Assembly: GCA_002702065.1 (NCBI GenBank)
Contig: NZXX01000009.1
Span: forward strand, 799,213 to 863,212
DNA from: Anaerolineaceae bacterium
GTDB taxonomy: Bacteria > Chloroflexota > Anaerolineae > Aggregatilineales > Phototrophicaceae
Length of the DNA: 64,000 bases
Direction: 5' to 3'
The notes beneath the pieces are model-generated. The model worked only from the letters and a program-made list of their open reading frames with translations, was not told the DNA's origin and made no database searches. Both the position numbers and the translations under genes were made by a program. Below are positions 1-8,159 of the stretch, piece after piece. Each line of letters begins with the position of its first letter. Position 1 is the first letter of the stretch.

Positions 1-1
1 G

Positions 2-445
2 GCCTATTTCCTGACAAGCTGCACGCAAAACCGAGTGCACCAATTTGGTCACGTGATGGATCAGACCATGTACCTGAACGAAGCGGGATACATAGTTGAA
101 ACGTGGTGGCACCGGCTGCCAGCTAAGTTTGCCGACCTGGAACTCGATCTGTTTGTGGTCATGCCGAATCATATACACGGCATTGTTATTCTGAATGCGT
201 GGGCGGGCACACAGACCCGCCCCTACACCATCGCCAGCGTCATGGCGTGGTTCAAGAGCATGACCACCAATCACTACATCCGAGGGGTGCGGCAACGCGG
301 CTGGAAACCCTTTGTCGGCAAGTTATGGCAGCGCAGCTTTCATGATCGGATTATCCGTCATGAGCGCGAATTGAATGCCCTGCGAGAGTATGTGCTGACC
401 AACCCTGCCCGTTGGGAAGCAGACACGTTCTACGACAAAGGGTGA
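2..445 (+). CDS. REP-associated tyrosine transposase (RAYT, Y1 HUH family), 5' end cut by window
   Basis: This is a single-strand DNA transposase of the IS200-like Y1 type. Such enzymes nick and rejoin at hairpins and are thought to spread REP palindromes. The HUH pair is in PNHIHG (about residues 45-50 counted from the GTG at position 35), and the likely catalytic Tyr is in REYVLTNPARW near residue 119. The GTG at 35 is not the true start: the frame is open to the window edge and reads AYFLTSCTQNR upstream, the usual beginning of this family. About 147 residues are visible, slightly short of a full protein. A hairpin repeat follows six bases after the stop codon, as expected for a RAYT and its substrate. 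Confidence 0.88.
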   Translation, partial: AYFLTSCTQNRVHQFGHVMDQTMYLNEAGYIVETWWHRLPAKFADLELDLFVVMPNHIHGIVILNAWAGTQTRPYTIASVMAWFKSMTTNHYIRGVRQRGWKPFVGKLWQRSFHDRIIRHERELNALREYVLTNPARWEADTFYDKG

Positions 446-450
446 TTATC

Positions 451-480
451 GTAGGGGTGGGCCAGTGTGCCCACCCGGTG
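451..480. repeat. REP-like hairpin repeat behind the RAYT gene
   Basis: The segment begins GTAGGGGTGGGC and can fold with arms GGGTGGGC (455-462) and GCCCACCC (469-476) around a six-base loop. It is not followed by a T run, so it is a poor terminator. It resembles the element at 1975-2010 and shares the GTAGGG opening with those at 32923 and 62342. The place right behind a RAYT gene fits a REP element. Confidence 0.65.
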
Positions 481-627
481 CGCAAACTGCATTCGAGCGG
501 GGTTATGACGGTGCTTTTCTCAGCGGCAACGGGATGCCTTTACCCGGCGTGTGGGACGCCCATCCAATGAAAAAAACGACAAAACCCGGTATAGTAGAGG
601 AAAATTTGTTCTGGTTGTGAGGACCAA

Positions 628-1179
628 ATGAGCCGTAACAACCGTCGTTATCGGGATTTGAAACGACAGATCAGCCAGCCCAGCCCACAGCAGACACTCG
701 CCAAAGATGAACTGGGCCAGGTGTTGGACAACCTGAATGCCTGGGGTTTCCTCGAGGACCAGCAGCAGGCTGACCACCGGGATATTCTCTGCTTTGGGCC
801 GGGTGTTTTTCGCGGGTATCTGCCCGTAACCTGGGCCGGTGTGACCCTGTGGCACAAGCCGCGCGGCTATTATTTCTACGACACACTGGGGATGCTTGGC
901 ATCTGGGCTGTGAGGCCGGAACCGGGCGTGCTGCGCGTCCTGGTCGGCACACGCCAACTGTCTTACGCGCTGCCCTTCTTCAACCCGGAATCTTACTACC
1001 GGCGCATTCAACAGGAATTCCGCACCTTTTATCAGGACAATGGCAGCCCGCCGCCGGATGACCAGTGCCGTTACAGCGTCACCTATGACGCCGCCTGCCG
1101 CTTGGAAATGCGGCGCGCCATCGAAGATGAGATCATCCGATGGGCCTCGGAGCAGCACACAGCCGGTCAGGGCTGGTAA
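628..1179 (+). CDS. hypothetical protein, 183 aa
   Basis: I do not recognise this family. The protein is soluble, with no signal peptide or membrane segment. It starts with a basic, Gln-rich stretch (about residues 1-45), followed by an aromatic-rich central part and a charged C-terminal helix ending in WASEQHTAGQGW. GAGGA upstream of the ATG serves as ribosome-binding site. It ends ten bases before the 3' end of the opposing membrane-anchored gene, so the two converge. High third-position GC and a good start support it as a real gene. Nothing in the neighbourhood gives a function. Confidence 0.6.
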   Translation: MSRNNRRYRDLKRQISQPSPQQTLAKDELGQVLDNLNAWGFLEDQQQADHRDILCFGPGVFRGYLPVTWAGVTLWHKPRGYYFYDTLGMLGIWAVRPEPGVLRVLVGTRQLSYALPFFNPESYYRRIQQEFRTFYQDNGSPPPDDQCRYSVTYDAACRLEMRRAIEDEIIRWASEQHTAGQGW

Positions 1180-1189
1180 GCGGCCTCAG

Positions 1190-1783
1190 CTAAAAATCAA
1201 TATCTCCATCGCCATCTTCGTCCAGCATACCGCCGAAAATCTCGTCCTGTTTGCGATTATCACGCCGTTTGCGCCGCAGCGGTGGTGGATTGTTGTCCGG
1301 CAGCGGTGGGATATTCGGTTTCACAGACGGGTCGCTGCCTTCGGGACGGCGAAAGTCCTGGTCGCGCTCACGGCCAGGCGTGCCACCTGTTACGCGGCGG
1401 TAACGCCCATCGCGCATGATGCGGCCTGAAATCGGCGAACCGGGGTTCACCCCGTACTGATCAGGGTTGATCGACGCCGCTTTGACATCAATGTCATCGG
1501 CAGGCAGGGGCGTATCATCATGCCGGTGGCGTGCCAGGGCTGCGTCAAAATCCAGCGCCTGGGCTTTACTTTTCAGATTGGGGCGGCGGGTGGTGGTTCG
1601 GGGTCGATAGGTGCTGGTGGGTTCATCATCCCGGCTGCCGAAAATTTCCGTCAGACTGCCCAACCAGTCCGGGACGAGCGCCCCGGCAAACCGCACGACC
1701 AGAAACAGGACCACCGCGCCCACGCCGAGCAGCACGACGGCCCCTATACATAACGCCAGAATCAGGCCTGACCATTCATTCAT
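1190..1783 (-). CDS. membrane-anchored hypothetical protein with disordered acidic tail
   Basis: The protein has one N-terminal membrane helix (about residues 6-32, rich in Leu, Val, Ala and Gly) followed by a hydrophilic, Pro/Arg/Asp-rich tail that is probably disordered. It ends DEDGDGDIDF, which looks like a calcium-binding DxDxDG loop, though one loop is weak evidence. I chose the ATG at 1783 over an in-frame GTG 18 bases upstream because GACGAGG sits at the right distance from the ATG. Function is unknown; a scaffold or envelope role is only a guess from the layout. It converges with the gene ending at 1179. Confidence 0.6.
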   Translation of the reverse strand: MNEWSGLILALCIGAVVLLGVGAVVLFLVVRFAGALVPDWLGSLTEIFGSRDDEPTSTYRPRTTTRRPNLKSKAQALDFDAALARHRHDDTPLPADDIDVKAASINPDQYGVNPGSPISGRIMRDGRYRRVTGGTPGRERDQDFRRPEGSDPSVKPNIPPLPDNNPPPLRRKRRDNRKQDEIFGGMLDEDGDGDIDF

Positions 1784-1813
1784 ACCAGTAAACCTCGTCA
1801 CTTATTCCATCTG

Positions 1814-1842
1814 ATTGTACAACATTTCATACAGTCTGTCGG
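1814..1842 (-). promoter_or_regulatory. candidate promoter for the 1190-1783 gene
   Basis: On the minus strand CCGACA is followed, after exactly 17 bases, by TACAAT, a fair sigma-70-type pair. It lies about 30 bases upstream of the chosen ATG. No other support is visible. Confidence 0.35.
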
Positions 1843-1974
1843 AGAAATCCTTCACAAATTGGTGAAGACTGGTCTACCGTACTTTTCACAATTTCCGGCA
1901 TTATAGACTTGTTGTCTTTTACCAAAACATTGGCAGAGGCGGCTGATTGCTCTGTCCGGTAATTGCTTAAGAAC

Positions 1975-2010
1975 GTAGAGGTGGGTCTGTGTGCCCGCCC
2001 ACCGGGCTAC
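1975..2010. repeat. REP-like palindromic element with GTAG...CTAC ends
   Basis: The element starts with GTAG and ends with CTAC. Arms GGTGGG (1980-1985) and CCCACC (1998-2003) can pair. The inner sequence closely resembles the repeat at 451-480 behind the RAYT gene, with TGTGTGCCC and AGTGTGCCC at the same place. Confidence 0.6.
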
Positions 2011-2100
2011 AAATGTTTCTCAGGCAATGGCTGGGCCAAGCACACATAAGTCGCCTCGATTGATGAATACCGGCAGTAATCAACCAGTCAAGAGGGTCCT

Positions 2101-3288
2101 ATGCGCAGTTTCGTCTCCCAGAGTGTCAAGAATCTCCGTCCGTCAGGTATCCGCCGCTACTTCGATATCGCCGCGACGATGGACAATGTGGTCAGCCTGG
2201 GGATCGGCGAGCCGGATTTTGCCACGCCCGACCATGTAACCGGGCAGGGTATGCAGTGCCTGCAAAATGGGCGGACCGGCTACACGGCCAACGCCGGGCT
2301 GCTGGAGCTGCGTCAGGCGATTTCGCAGTATGTCGAGCGCCTGTATGGCCTGCGCTACGACCCGAAAGAGGAAGTGCTGGTGACGGTTGGCGTCAGCGAA
2401 GCGATGTTTATCGCGCTGAAGGCGGTGCTGAACCCCGGCGAGGAAGTGCTGGTGGTCGAACCGTGTTTTGTGTCGAACCCGGCAGCGGTCGAGATGGCGG
2501 GTGGCGTGCCGGTTACAGTGGATACGTTTGTCGAAGATGACTTCCAGGTGACGGGCGCCGGGCTGGAAGCGAAGATTACGCCGCGCACCAAAGCCATTCT
2601 CATCAGCTACCCCAGCAACCCGACCGGCGCGGTACTTTCCGAACAGAACCTGCGCCAGATCGCGGCGGTGGCGGAAAAGTACGATCTGGTCGTGATCTCG
2701 GATGAGATTTACGAACGGCTGATTTACAACCACACCCACATTAATTTTGCGACCCTGCCCGGTATGTACGAGCGTACCATCGTGCTGAGCGGTATGAGCA
2801 AGTCGTTTGCCATGACCGGCTGGCGCATTGGTTACGTCACGGCCCCGCCGGAACTGCTGGACGCGATGCGCAAGCTGCACCAGTACCTGATTATGTCCGC
2901 GCCAACGATGGGACAGGTCGCGGCAGTTGAGGCGCTGCTGCACGGCGAGGACGATGTGGCAACCATGCGCGCCCAGTATGACCGCCGTCGACAGATGATT
3001 GTCGATGGGTTTAATCAGATGGGGCTGACCTGCTTTGAGCCGCGTGGGGCATTTTATGCCTTCCCGAATATCAGCATAACCGGCCTGTCTTCTGCCGAGT
3101 TCTGCGAACATCTGCTGCTGGAAGAACAGGTGGCGGTGGTGCCCGGCAGCGCGTTTGGCCGCAGCGGTGAGGGTTTCATTCGCGCCAGCTATGCCACCAG
3201 TGAAGCCACCATCGAAACAGCGCTCGAACGGATGGCGCGGTTTGTACAACGCTGTACGGCTCCTGCGCTGGCGTCCTCAACGGCGTGA
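2101..3288 (+). CDS. class I/II PLP-dependent aminotransferase
   Basis: This cytosolic fold-type I aminotransferase of the aspartate/aromatic group moves an amino group between amino acids and 2-oxo acids. The 395-residue length is standard. GIGEPDFATP near residue 35 is the substrate-loop region, SYPSNPTGAV (169-178) holds the Asn that contacts PLP, and SGMSKSFAMTGWRIGY carries the PLP-binding Lys (about 234) and the phosphate-binding Arg region. AAGAGGG precedes the ATG. The exact substrate cannot be read from sequence: an aspartate or alanine-type enzyme is likely. It stands alone, with a 133-bp gap before the kinase gene. Confidence 0.92.
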   Translation: MRSFVSQSVKNLRPSGIRRYFDIAATMDNVVSLGIGEPDFATPDHVTGQGMQCLQNGRTGYTANAGLLELRQAISQYVERLYGLRYDPKEEVLVTVGVSEAMFIALKAVLNPGEEVLVVEPCFVSNPAAVEMAGGVPVTVDTFVEDDFQVTGAGLEAKITPRTKAILISYPSNPTGAVLSEQNLRQIAAVAEKYDLVVISDEIYERLIYNHTHINFATLPGMYERTIVLSGMSKSFAMTGWRIGYVTAPPELLDAMRKLHQYLIMSAPTMGQVAAVEALLHGEDDVATMRAQYDRRRQMIVDGFNQMGLTCFEPRGAFYAFPNISITGLSSAEFCEHLLLEEQVAVVPGSAFGRSGEGFIRASYATSEATIETALERMARFVQRCTAPALASSTA

Positions 3289-3326
3289 ATTTATCCTGAA
3301 TATTTGGCCTGAAATCAGTGGTTTAC

Positions 3327-3355
3327 TTGCAGTACCAATCCGTTTCTCGCATAAT
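3327..3355 (+). promoter_or_regulatory. candidate promoter for the histidine kinase gene
   Basis: TTGCAG (3327-3332) and CATAAT (3350-3355) are separated by 17 bases. The -10 box matches the consensus at five of six positions; the -35 box is weak. The kinase start at 3422 is 66 bases further on. Confidence 0.4.
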
Positions 3356-3421
3356 GGATGATATTGTGTAATCGCAATACATAATCGATCCTGCATCGCT
3401 AACACACATCGGGCCGGATCA

Positions 3422-5752
3422 ATGAATACTGCACTTATTCCAATCCTGTTGCTTTCGGAACAATCCGCACAGTCGGAGATGATTTGCGGCGTTCTGAAAG
3501 ATCAGGCTGAAATGACGGTTCTGCAAAACGCTCAATCCGCTTTGGGTGTTCTGGAGACTCAGAATTTCCGCCTGGTATTGATAGCCTCGAACACAAACAG
3601 CCCTGCGGTGTTTGAGACGGTGGCCGCTGCCCGGCTGTATGCCCCGGTCATCATGATTGCCGAAAACGGCGACGCAGCGGGTGCTGTTCAGGCCATGCGG
3701 TATGGCGCTTACGATTATCTGGTTCCCGACCAGAATTTCCCCGCCCAGATCCAACAAGCGATTCAAAAAGCACTCAACCCGGCAGACCGGGCCCTGTTCC
3801 GGTACGTTTACGATGACGCCCCCGTCATGATGTATCTGCTGGATCAGGATGGCGTTATCCGCGATGTCAACACGCGTTGTACGGTTGAAACCGGCTATCC
3901 GCGTGAAGCGCTGATCGGTCAGCATCTGACCACGCACCTGACGCCGATTTCATCTGCCCATGTGCACGAAACGTGCCTGCCCCGCTTGTGGCGCGATGGC
4001 CGCATCAGCAATGTCGCGCATCAGCACCGGCGGCAGGACGGCACCGTCATTGATGTGCTGTTAAGTGCGACCACGGTCAGGGACATCAGCGGGCAGATGC
4101 TGGCCGTTGCTGTTGTTCAGAATATCACCGGTCAAAAGCAGATCGAGCGCGCAGAACGTGAACAGCGGGTGCTGGCCGAAGCGCTGCGCGACACCACGGC
4201 TGCGCTCAACAGCACGCTGGATTTTGATGAGGTGCTGGACCTGATTCTGGCGAATGTGGCACGCGTCGTGCCCTACGATACCGGCAATATTATGTTGATT
4301 GAGGCTGGCAGGGCGCGGATGGTGCGCAACCAGCGTGCCAGCGAACCGGGGCTTGAAATCAAAGTGCCCACCGCTGCCTTCGCCATTGAGGATACACCGA
4401 CGCTGTATTGGATGTACATAAACGCGCGGCCCCTCGCCATACCGGATACACGTGAATATGCGCCCTGGGTCGATCTCCCGCAGTCGGCCTGGATACGCTC
4501 TTTTGTCGGTGCCCCGATCATCAATGACGGTCAGGTTATCGGTTATCTGACCCTGAACAGCGCGACCAAGGATACATTCCATCGCCAGCATGCGGAACGA
4601 CTGGCGATCTTTGCCCATCATGCGGGCATCGCTATCCGTAATGCCCGGTTATTCGACTCGGTGCAGCGTTATGCTGGCGAACTGGAAAACCGGGTCGCCC
4701 GGCGCACTGCCCAGCTCAACCTGGAACGTAACCAACTGCATGCTATTCTGGAAGCAACTGGCGAAGGCATTGTCTACACCATTGATGGCCAGATCGAGTA
4801 TGTGAATCAGGCCATCACCCGGCTGACCGGCTATACGCTCGATGAACTGGTTGGCACCCCTCTGTCGATGATTAACCCGTCGCTGGCAGACAACGAGACG
4901 TGGGAGATGGTTGACGAGAACCTGAAGCGGGGCGAAATCTGGCGTGGCGAAACACGGCTGCGGCGCAAGGATGGCAGCGAATTCGACGCCGGAATTACCG
5001 TCTCACCCAGCAGCCAGCCCGGCGACCGGCGGGTGCGGTCTGTGTCGGTGGTGCGCGACATCAGCCAGGCCAAGCAGCTCGAATCCGAAAAGTCTCGTTT
5101 TATTGCTACCGCCTCGCACGAGTTGCGGACACCGATCACCAACGTGCTGACACGCCTCTACCTAATGAAACGTCAGCCCGAAAAAATGCACGAGCATATA
5201 TCCGTGCTCGATGAAGTGGCCCGCCGCATGCAGCAGTTAATTGAGGACCTGCTGGATTTATCGCGTTTCGAACGTGGCAACATTCAACTGGAACGGCAGC
5301 CGATGGAGTTGCAGCAAATCCTCAGCGACGTCGTGCGTATCCAGTATGCCGAAGCACGTGTGAAGAATATCAACCTGATTATTGATCTGACCCCGACCCC
5401 GCAATATATTGAAGGCGACCCGGAACGACTCGCCCAGGTCATTACCAACCTCGTAACCAACAGTCTGGCGTATACACCCAGTGGAGGTCAGGTACGGGTA
5501 GCCTTGACAACACAAGACGGTAATGCCATTATCAGCGTAGAGGACACGGGCATCGGTATTCCGCCGGAATATCTGAGCCGTGTTTTTGAACCGTTCGTGC
5601 GTGTGAATGACAAGATCAAAGGCACAGGGCTGGGCCTGAGTATCGCGAAAGAAATCGTCGAATTGCATGACGGCGATATCAGCGTGACCAGCGAACCAGG
5701 CAACGGAAGCTGTTTCCGTGTTACGCTCAAGTTGATGTCTGTGCCAGCTTGA
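3422..5752 (+). CDS. multi-sensor histidine kinase with degenerate receiver, PAS-GAF-PAS
   Basis: The predicted soluble kinase has, in order, a receiver-like domain (about 5-120), PAS (125-240), GAF (255-410), a short coiled linker (415-435), PAS (437-552), the HisKA dimerisation helix pair and a HATPase. The H-box ATASHELRTPITN puts the phospho-acceptor at His566. The N-box is NLVTN (to N680), the G1 box DTGIGI (708-713), and the G2 box GTGLGL (734-739), so kinase activity looks intact. The receiver is odd: the phosphorylatable Asp position reads LVLIASN, and the conserved Lys is lost, so it is probably a pseudo-receiver used for binding. No response regulator is adjacent. The next gene starts 14 bases later and is probably co-transcribed. 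Confidence 0.93.
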   Translation: MNTALIPILLLSEQSAQSEMICGVLKDQAEMTVLQNAQSALGVLETQNFRLVLIASNTNSPAVFETVAAARLYAPVIMIAENGDAAGAVQAMRYGAYDYLVPDQNFPAQIQQAIQKALNPADRALFRYVYDDAPVMMYLLDQDGVIRDVNTRCTVETGYPREALIGQHLTTHLTPISSAHVHETCLPRLWRDGRISNVAHQHRRQDGTVIDVLLSATTVRDISGQMLAVAVVQNITGQKQIERAEREQRVLAEALRDTTAALNSTLDFDEVLDLILANVARVVPYDTGNIMLIEAGRARMVRNQRASEPGLEIKVPTAAFAIEDTPTLYWMYINARPLAIPDTREYAPWVDLPQSAWIRSFVGAPIINDGQVIGYLTLNSATKDTFHRQHAERLAIFAHHAGIAIRNARLFDSVQRYAGELENRVARRTAQLNLERNQLHAILEATGEGIVYTIDGQIEYVNQAITRLTGYTLDELVGTPLSMINPSLADNETWEMVDENLKRGEIWRGETRLRRKDGSEFDAGITVSPSSQPGDRRVRSVSVVRDISQAKQLESEKSRFIATASHELRTPITNVLTRLYLMKRQPEKMHEHISVLDEVARRMQQLIEDLLDLSRFERGNIQLERQPMELQQILSDVVRIQYAEARVKNINLIIDLTPTPQYIEGDPERLAQVITNLVTNSLAYTPSGGQVRVALTTQDGNAIISVEDTGIGIPPEYLSRVFEPFVRVNDKIKGTGLGLSIAKEIVELHDGDISVTSEPGNGSCFRVTLKLMSVPA

Positions 5753-5766
5753 TCAAGGATGGGTCT

Positions 5767-6405
5767 ATGACGGATTTTGGCCTTGGGAATCGTCAAAAAA
5801 ACGAACTTGAATACACCATCGAAGAGCTTGAAAAGATTGTTCTCGAACGCCGCCGGCAGCGTGAACATCTCGCCACGCTGACCCGCAGCTTTACCGACAA
5901 GCTGTTTACGGCGCTTCAGACAGCGGTGGTCGATATGCGGGATCGCGGCCTGATTGAACTGGGCGAACCGCGTCAGATCGAACATCCGGCAGGCGGTGGG
6001 CGGCGGGCGCTGCGTGTGCCGATTGAGGACTGGGGCATCATCTTTGTGCCACTGGTCGGGGCGGCCCGGCCCAACATTCGCGACGAGGCCCAGATCGCCG
6101 GGGCATCTTTTAAGCAGATTTGCGGGCGTATTGCCGTGTTCATCGGCAGCGAACCGGACGAAGAATCGTTTTACGACTTCATCATCCTGCCCGATGGCTC
6201 GTGGTTTGCCTGGGGGTATGGCTGGCCCCGGCAGGATTCGACCATCGACGAAACGGACTTTACGCTGCTGGCTTATGGCCTGTTAAACAGCTTTGTCAAA
6301 GACATTTTCGTGACCTGGCGTGCCCGCCGTGATACGACACTGGGTATGGCCATGGATGCGCGCAAGCGGTCCTATGTGTTCGGTCTGCCCGGCGACGAAG
6401 CCTGA
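5767..6405 (+). CDS. hypothetical protein with N-terminal coiled coil, histidine kinase partner candidate
   Basis: The 212-residue protein starts with a charged helical region (about residues 8-50, heptad-like with Leu/Ile and Glu/Arg) likely to form a coiled coil. A globular part follows, containing PIEDWGIIFVPLVG and a Trp-rich segment near GSWFAWGYGWP. The ATG at 5767 was chosen because AAGGATGG lies before it; a TTG at 5749 overlaps the kinase stop and lacks such a site. The 14-base gap to the kinase gene suggests a shared mRNA and a role in the same signalling step. I do not recognise the family. Confidence 0.6.
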   Translation: MTDFGLGNRQKNELEYTIEELEKIVLERRRQREHLATLTRSFTDKLFTALQTAVVDMRDRGLIELGEPRQIEHPAGGGRRALRVPIEDWGIIFVPLVGAARPNIRDEAQIAGASFKQICGRIAVFIGSEPDEESFYDFIILPDGSWFAWGYGWPRQDSTIDETDFTLLAYGLLNSFVKDIFVTWRARRDTTLGMAMDARKRSYVFGLPGDEA

Positions 6406-6552
6406 GAATTTTTATCGCATTGCCACCAATTACATACCTGACCGGGGTTGGCAGATGGACATCGCTGCTGGTGATTCGGCGCACTTTTCGGAAAACGTTT
6501 CACCCGCCCGGCTCATGCCGCATTCCCCTGGACGATACTAAAATTTGCCACC

Positions 6553-7377
6553 ATGCCCTACTCATCTTTTGACATCGCAACAGCCTGCCTTCAGGCGGGC
6601 GAACTGCCGGACGCGCTGGCCGCGCTCGACACCCATCTGGCACAGCACCCGGCAGACGACGCAGCCCGGCGGATGCGAATCGGCATTCTGCGGCATCTGG
6701 GTGACGCGCAGCAGGTGCAGGCCGCACTCGATGATGTGCAGCATTTGACCGACCCGCAGCCCGCCGACCGGATTCAGCAGTCGCTGCTGCTGGAACAGGC
6801 TGGCCGCATTGACGAGGCGCGCCACTGTCTGGCCGATGCGCACATGCGCTGGCCGCAGGATGAACGCCTGACCGAGCGTTATCTGAATCTGCTGCTGGCC
6901 CACGATCTGGCCGCGGACGCGCTGGTGATGATCCGGCAGCAGCCGCAAACCTGGCGCTGGCTGCAATGGGAGGGCGACGCGCTGGTCCGGCTGGGTGACG
7001 ATCTGATGGCAACGGCGCGATATGGGCTGGCATTGGCCCAGCTTGATGCCCAGATAACATCGGACAACGCGCTTTACTTTGGCCCGATTCAGGCGCGACT
7101 GCTGCTGGCGCGGGCCGCAGCCTACCAGCGGCTCGATATGCTGGATCAGGCGGACCCCCTCTATGCGGCGGCTGAGGCGCTCATCCCCAATGACCCGACG
7201 ATCCCGTTTAACCGGGGGCTGCTGGCCTGGCGGCGCGATGAGCAGGCCGAGGCACTGCGCCTGTGCCGGGCTGCGCTGGCCGCGTCGAACGAGTCGCTGC
7301 GCACCCGACTGCTGGCTGATCTGGCGGCAGATTCCCGCTTTGAGCCGCTGTTGCTGGCCCTGACTATGAAGGAATAA
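6553..7377 (+). CDS. tetratricopeptide-repeat protein
   Basis: The 274 residues are mostly helical TPR-type repeats. Units resembling A-x-L-x-G-x-x-x-x-A recur, for example ACLQAGELPDALAALDTHLA near residue 10 and QEQAEALRLC-like helices near the end. Such proteins are scaffolds. There is no signal peptide. No ribosome-binding site is seen before the ATG; instead TAAAAT (6539-6544) ends eight bases upstream, which would suit a leaderless mRNA. It is followed after five bases by a glycosyltransferase-like gene that in turn overlaps a methyltransferase gene, so the three form one unit. Confidence 0.72.
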   Translation: MPYSSFDIATACLQAGELPDALAALDTHLAQHPADDAARRMRIGILRHLGDAQQVQAALDDVQHLTDPQPADRIQQSLLLEQAGRIDEARHCLADAHMRWPQDERLTERYLNLLLAHDLAADALVMIRQQPQTWRWLQWEGDALVRLGDDLMATARYGLALAQLDAQITSDNALYFGPIQARLLLARAAAYQRLDMLDQADPLYAAAEALIPNDPTIPFNRGLLAWRRDEQAEALRLCRAALAASNESLRTRLLADLAADSRFEPLLLALTMKE

Positions 7378-7382
7378 CCCGT

Positions 7383-8159
7383 ATGCCTACTGCACTGGCG
7401 CTTCTGTATCATGACCCGGAAGGTCGCCTCATCGACGATGTGCGACGTGCCCTGCCGCTGTTGACTGACATTTTTGAAGGTATCGCCATCTGCGCTAGTC
7501 CGCAGGCCAACAACCAGGCGCTGCAATTGTGGCAGTCTGTTGGGGCACAGGTCGAGGTTGAATCGCGTGGTGATGACGCACCCATATACCGGCTCGGTGC
7601 GGCCCGGCGCACAGCGGTGACGCTCGCGCTGCAAGGGGGGCCGGAACACGCCCTGTACTGCGATGGCGACCGCATTGTCCACTGGGCGCAGCGGTATCCC
7701 GATGAACTGCGACAGGTCGCGGCGGCGGTTCAGCAGTACGATTTTACGGTGCTGGGGCGCAGCCAGCGGGCTTTTGACTCGCACCCCGGTGTGCAGCGCG
7801 ATACGGAAGGCATTGTGAACACCGTGTTCCGGCGTATCACCGGTCTGGCCTGGGATATGGGGTCCGGGTCGCGCGGGGTGTCGCGGCGTGCGCTGGAGGC
7901 GATCCGGGCGCATTGTGACGACGACACCATCTGTGTGGATGTGACGTGGCCATTGTGCCTGCGTGAACAGGCGGCGTTCGATCTCGGCTATCGAGTGACA
8001 GAAGGGCTGGAGTTTGAAACCGGCGACGGTTACGGTCACCAGCGCACCGAAGGCGATTATGCCCGGTGGCTGGATTCGCTGGATGATGATCCGCACCGCT
8101 GGGCGTATCGCACCAAAGTGGCCCACTTAATGATCGAAAAGATGCTCCCCTACGCATGA
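7383..8159 (+). CDS. putative GT-A-fold glycosyltransferase-like protein
   Basis: The 258-residue protein has the feel of a nucleotide-sugar enzyme: a beta-alpha N-terminus (MPTALALLYHDPEG) and ALYCDGDRIVHWAQRYP in the middle, where DGD may act as the metal-binding DxD motif, followed by a Trp-rich C-terminal part. I am not certain of the family. The start has only a weak purine-rich upstream stretch (GAAGGAATAA, overlapping the previous stop). Its stop overlaps the next start in ATGA, implying translational coupling with the methyltransferase. The trio may modify a common substrate, but this is inference. Confidence 0.5.
   Translation: MPTALALLYHDPEGRLIDDVRRALPLLTDIFEGIAICASPQANNQALQLWQSVGAQVEVESRGDDAPIYRLGAARRTAVTLALQGGPEHALYCDGDRIVHWAQRYPDELRQVAAAVQQYDFTVLGRSQRAFDSHPGVQRDTEGIVNTVFRRITGLAWDMGSGSRGVSRRALEAIRAHCDDDTICVDVTWPLCLREQAAFDLGYRVTEGLEFETGDGYGHQRTEGDYARWLDSLDDDPHRWAYRTKVAHLMIEKMLPYA

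Larger units (their letters stand above)
1784..2100. other. intergenic region, 317 bp, between divergent genes
   Basis: This gap separates a leftward gene from the rightward aminotransferase. It holds the candidate leftward promoter, a small hairpin (CTTCAC 1850-1855 with GTGAAG 1862-1867) and a REP-like element at 1975-2010. AAGAGGG just before 2101 is the ribosome-binding site of the aminotransferase. I see no RNA gene or further reading frame. Confidence 0.5.

Noticed and set aside
2143..3249. Minus-strand frame antisense to the aminotransferase
   Set aside because: The plus strand has clear family motifs including the PLP lysine. The antisense product is rich in Arg, His and Gln and matches nothing.
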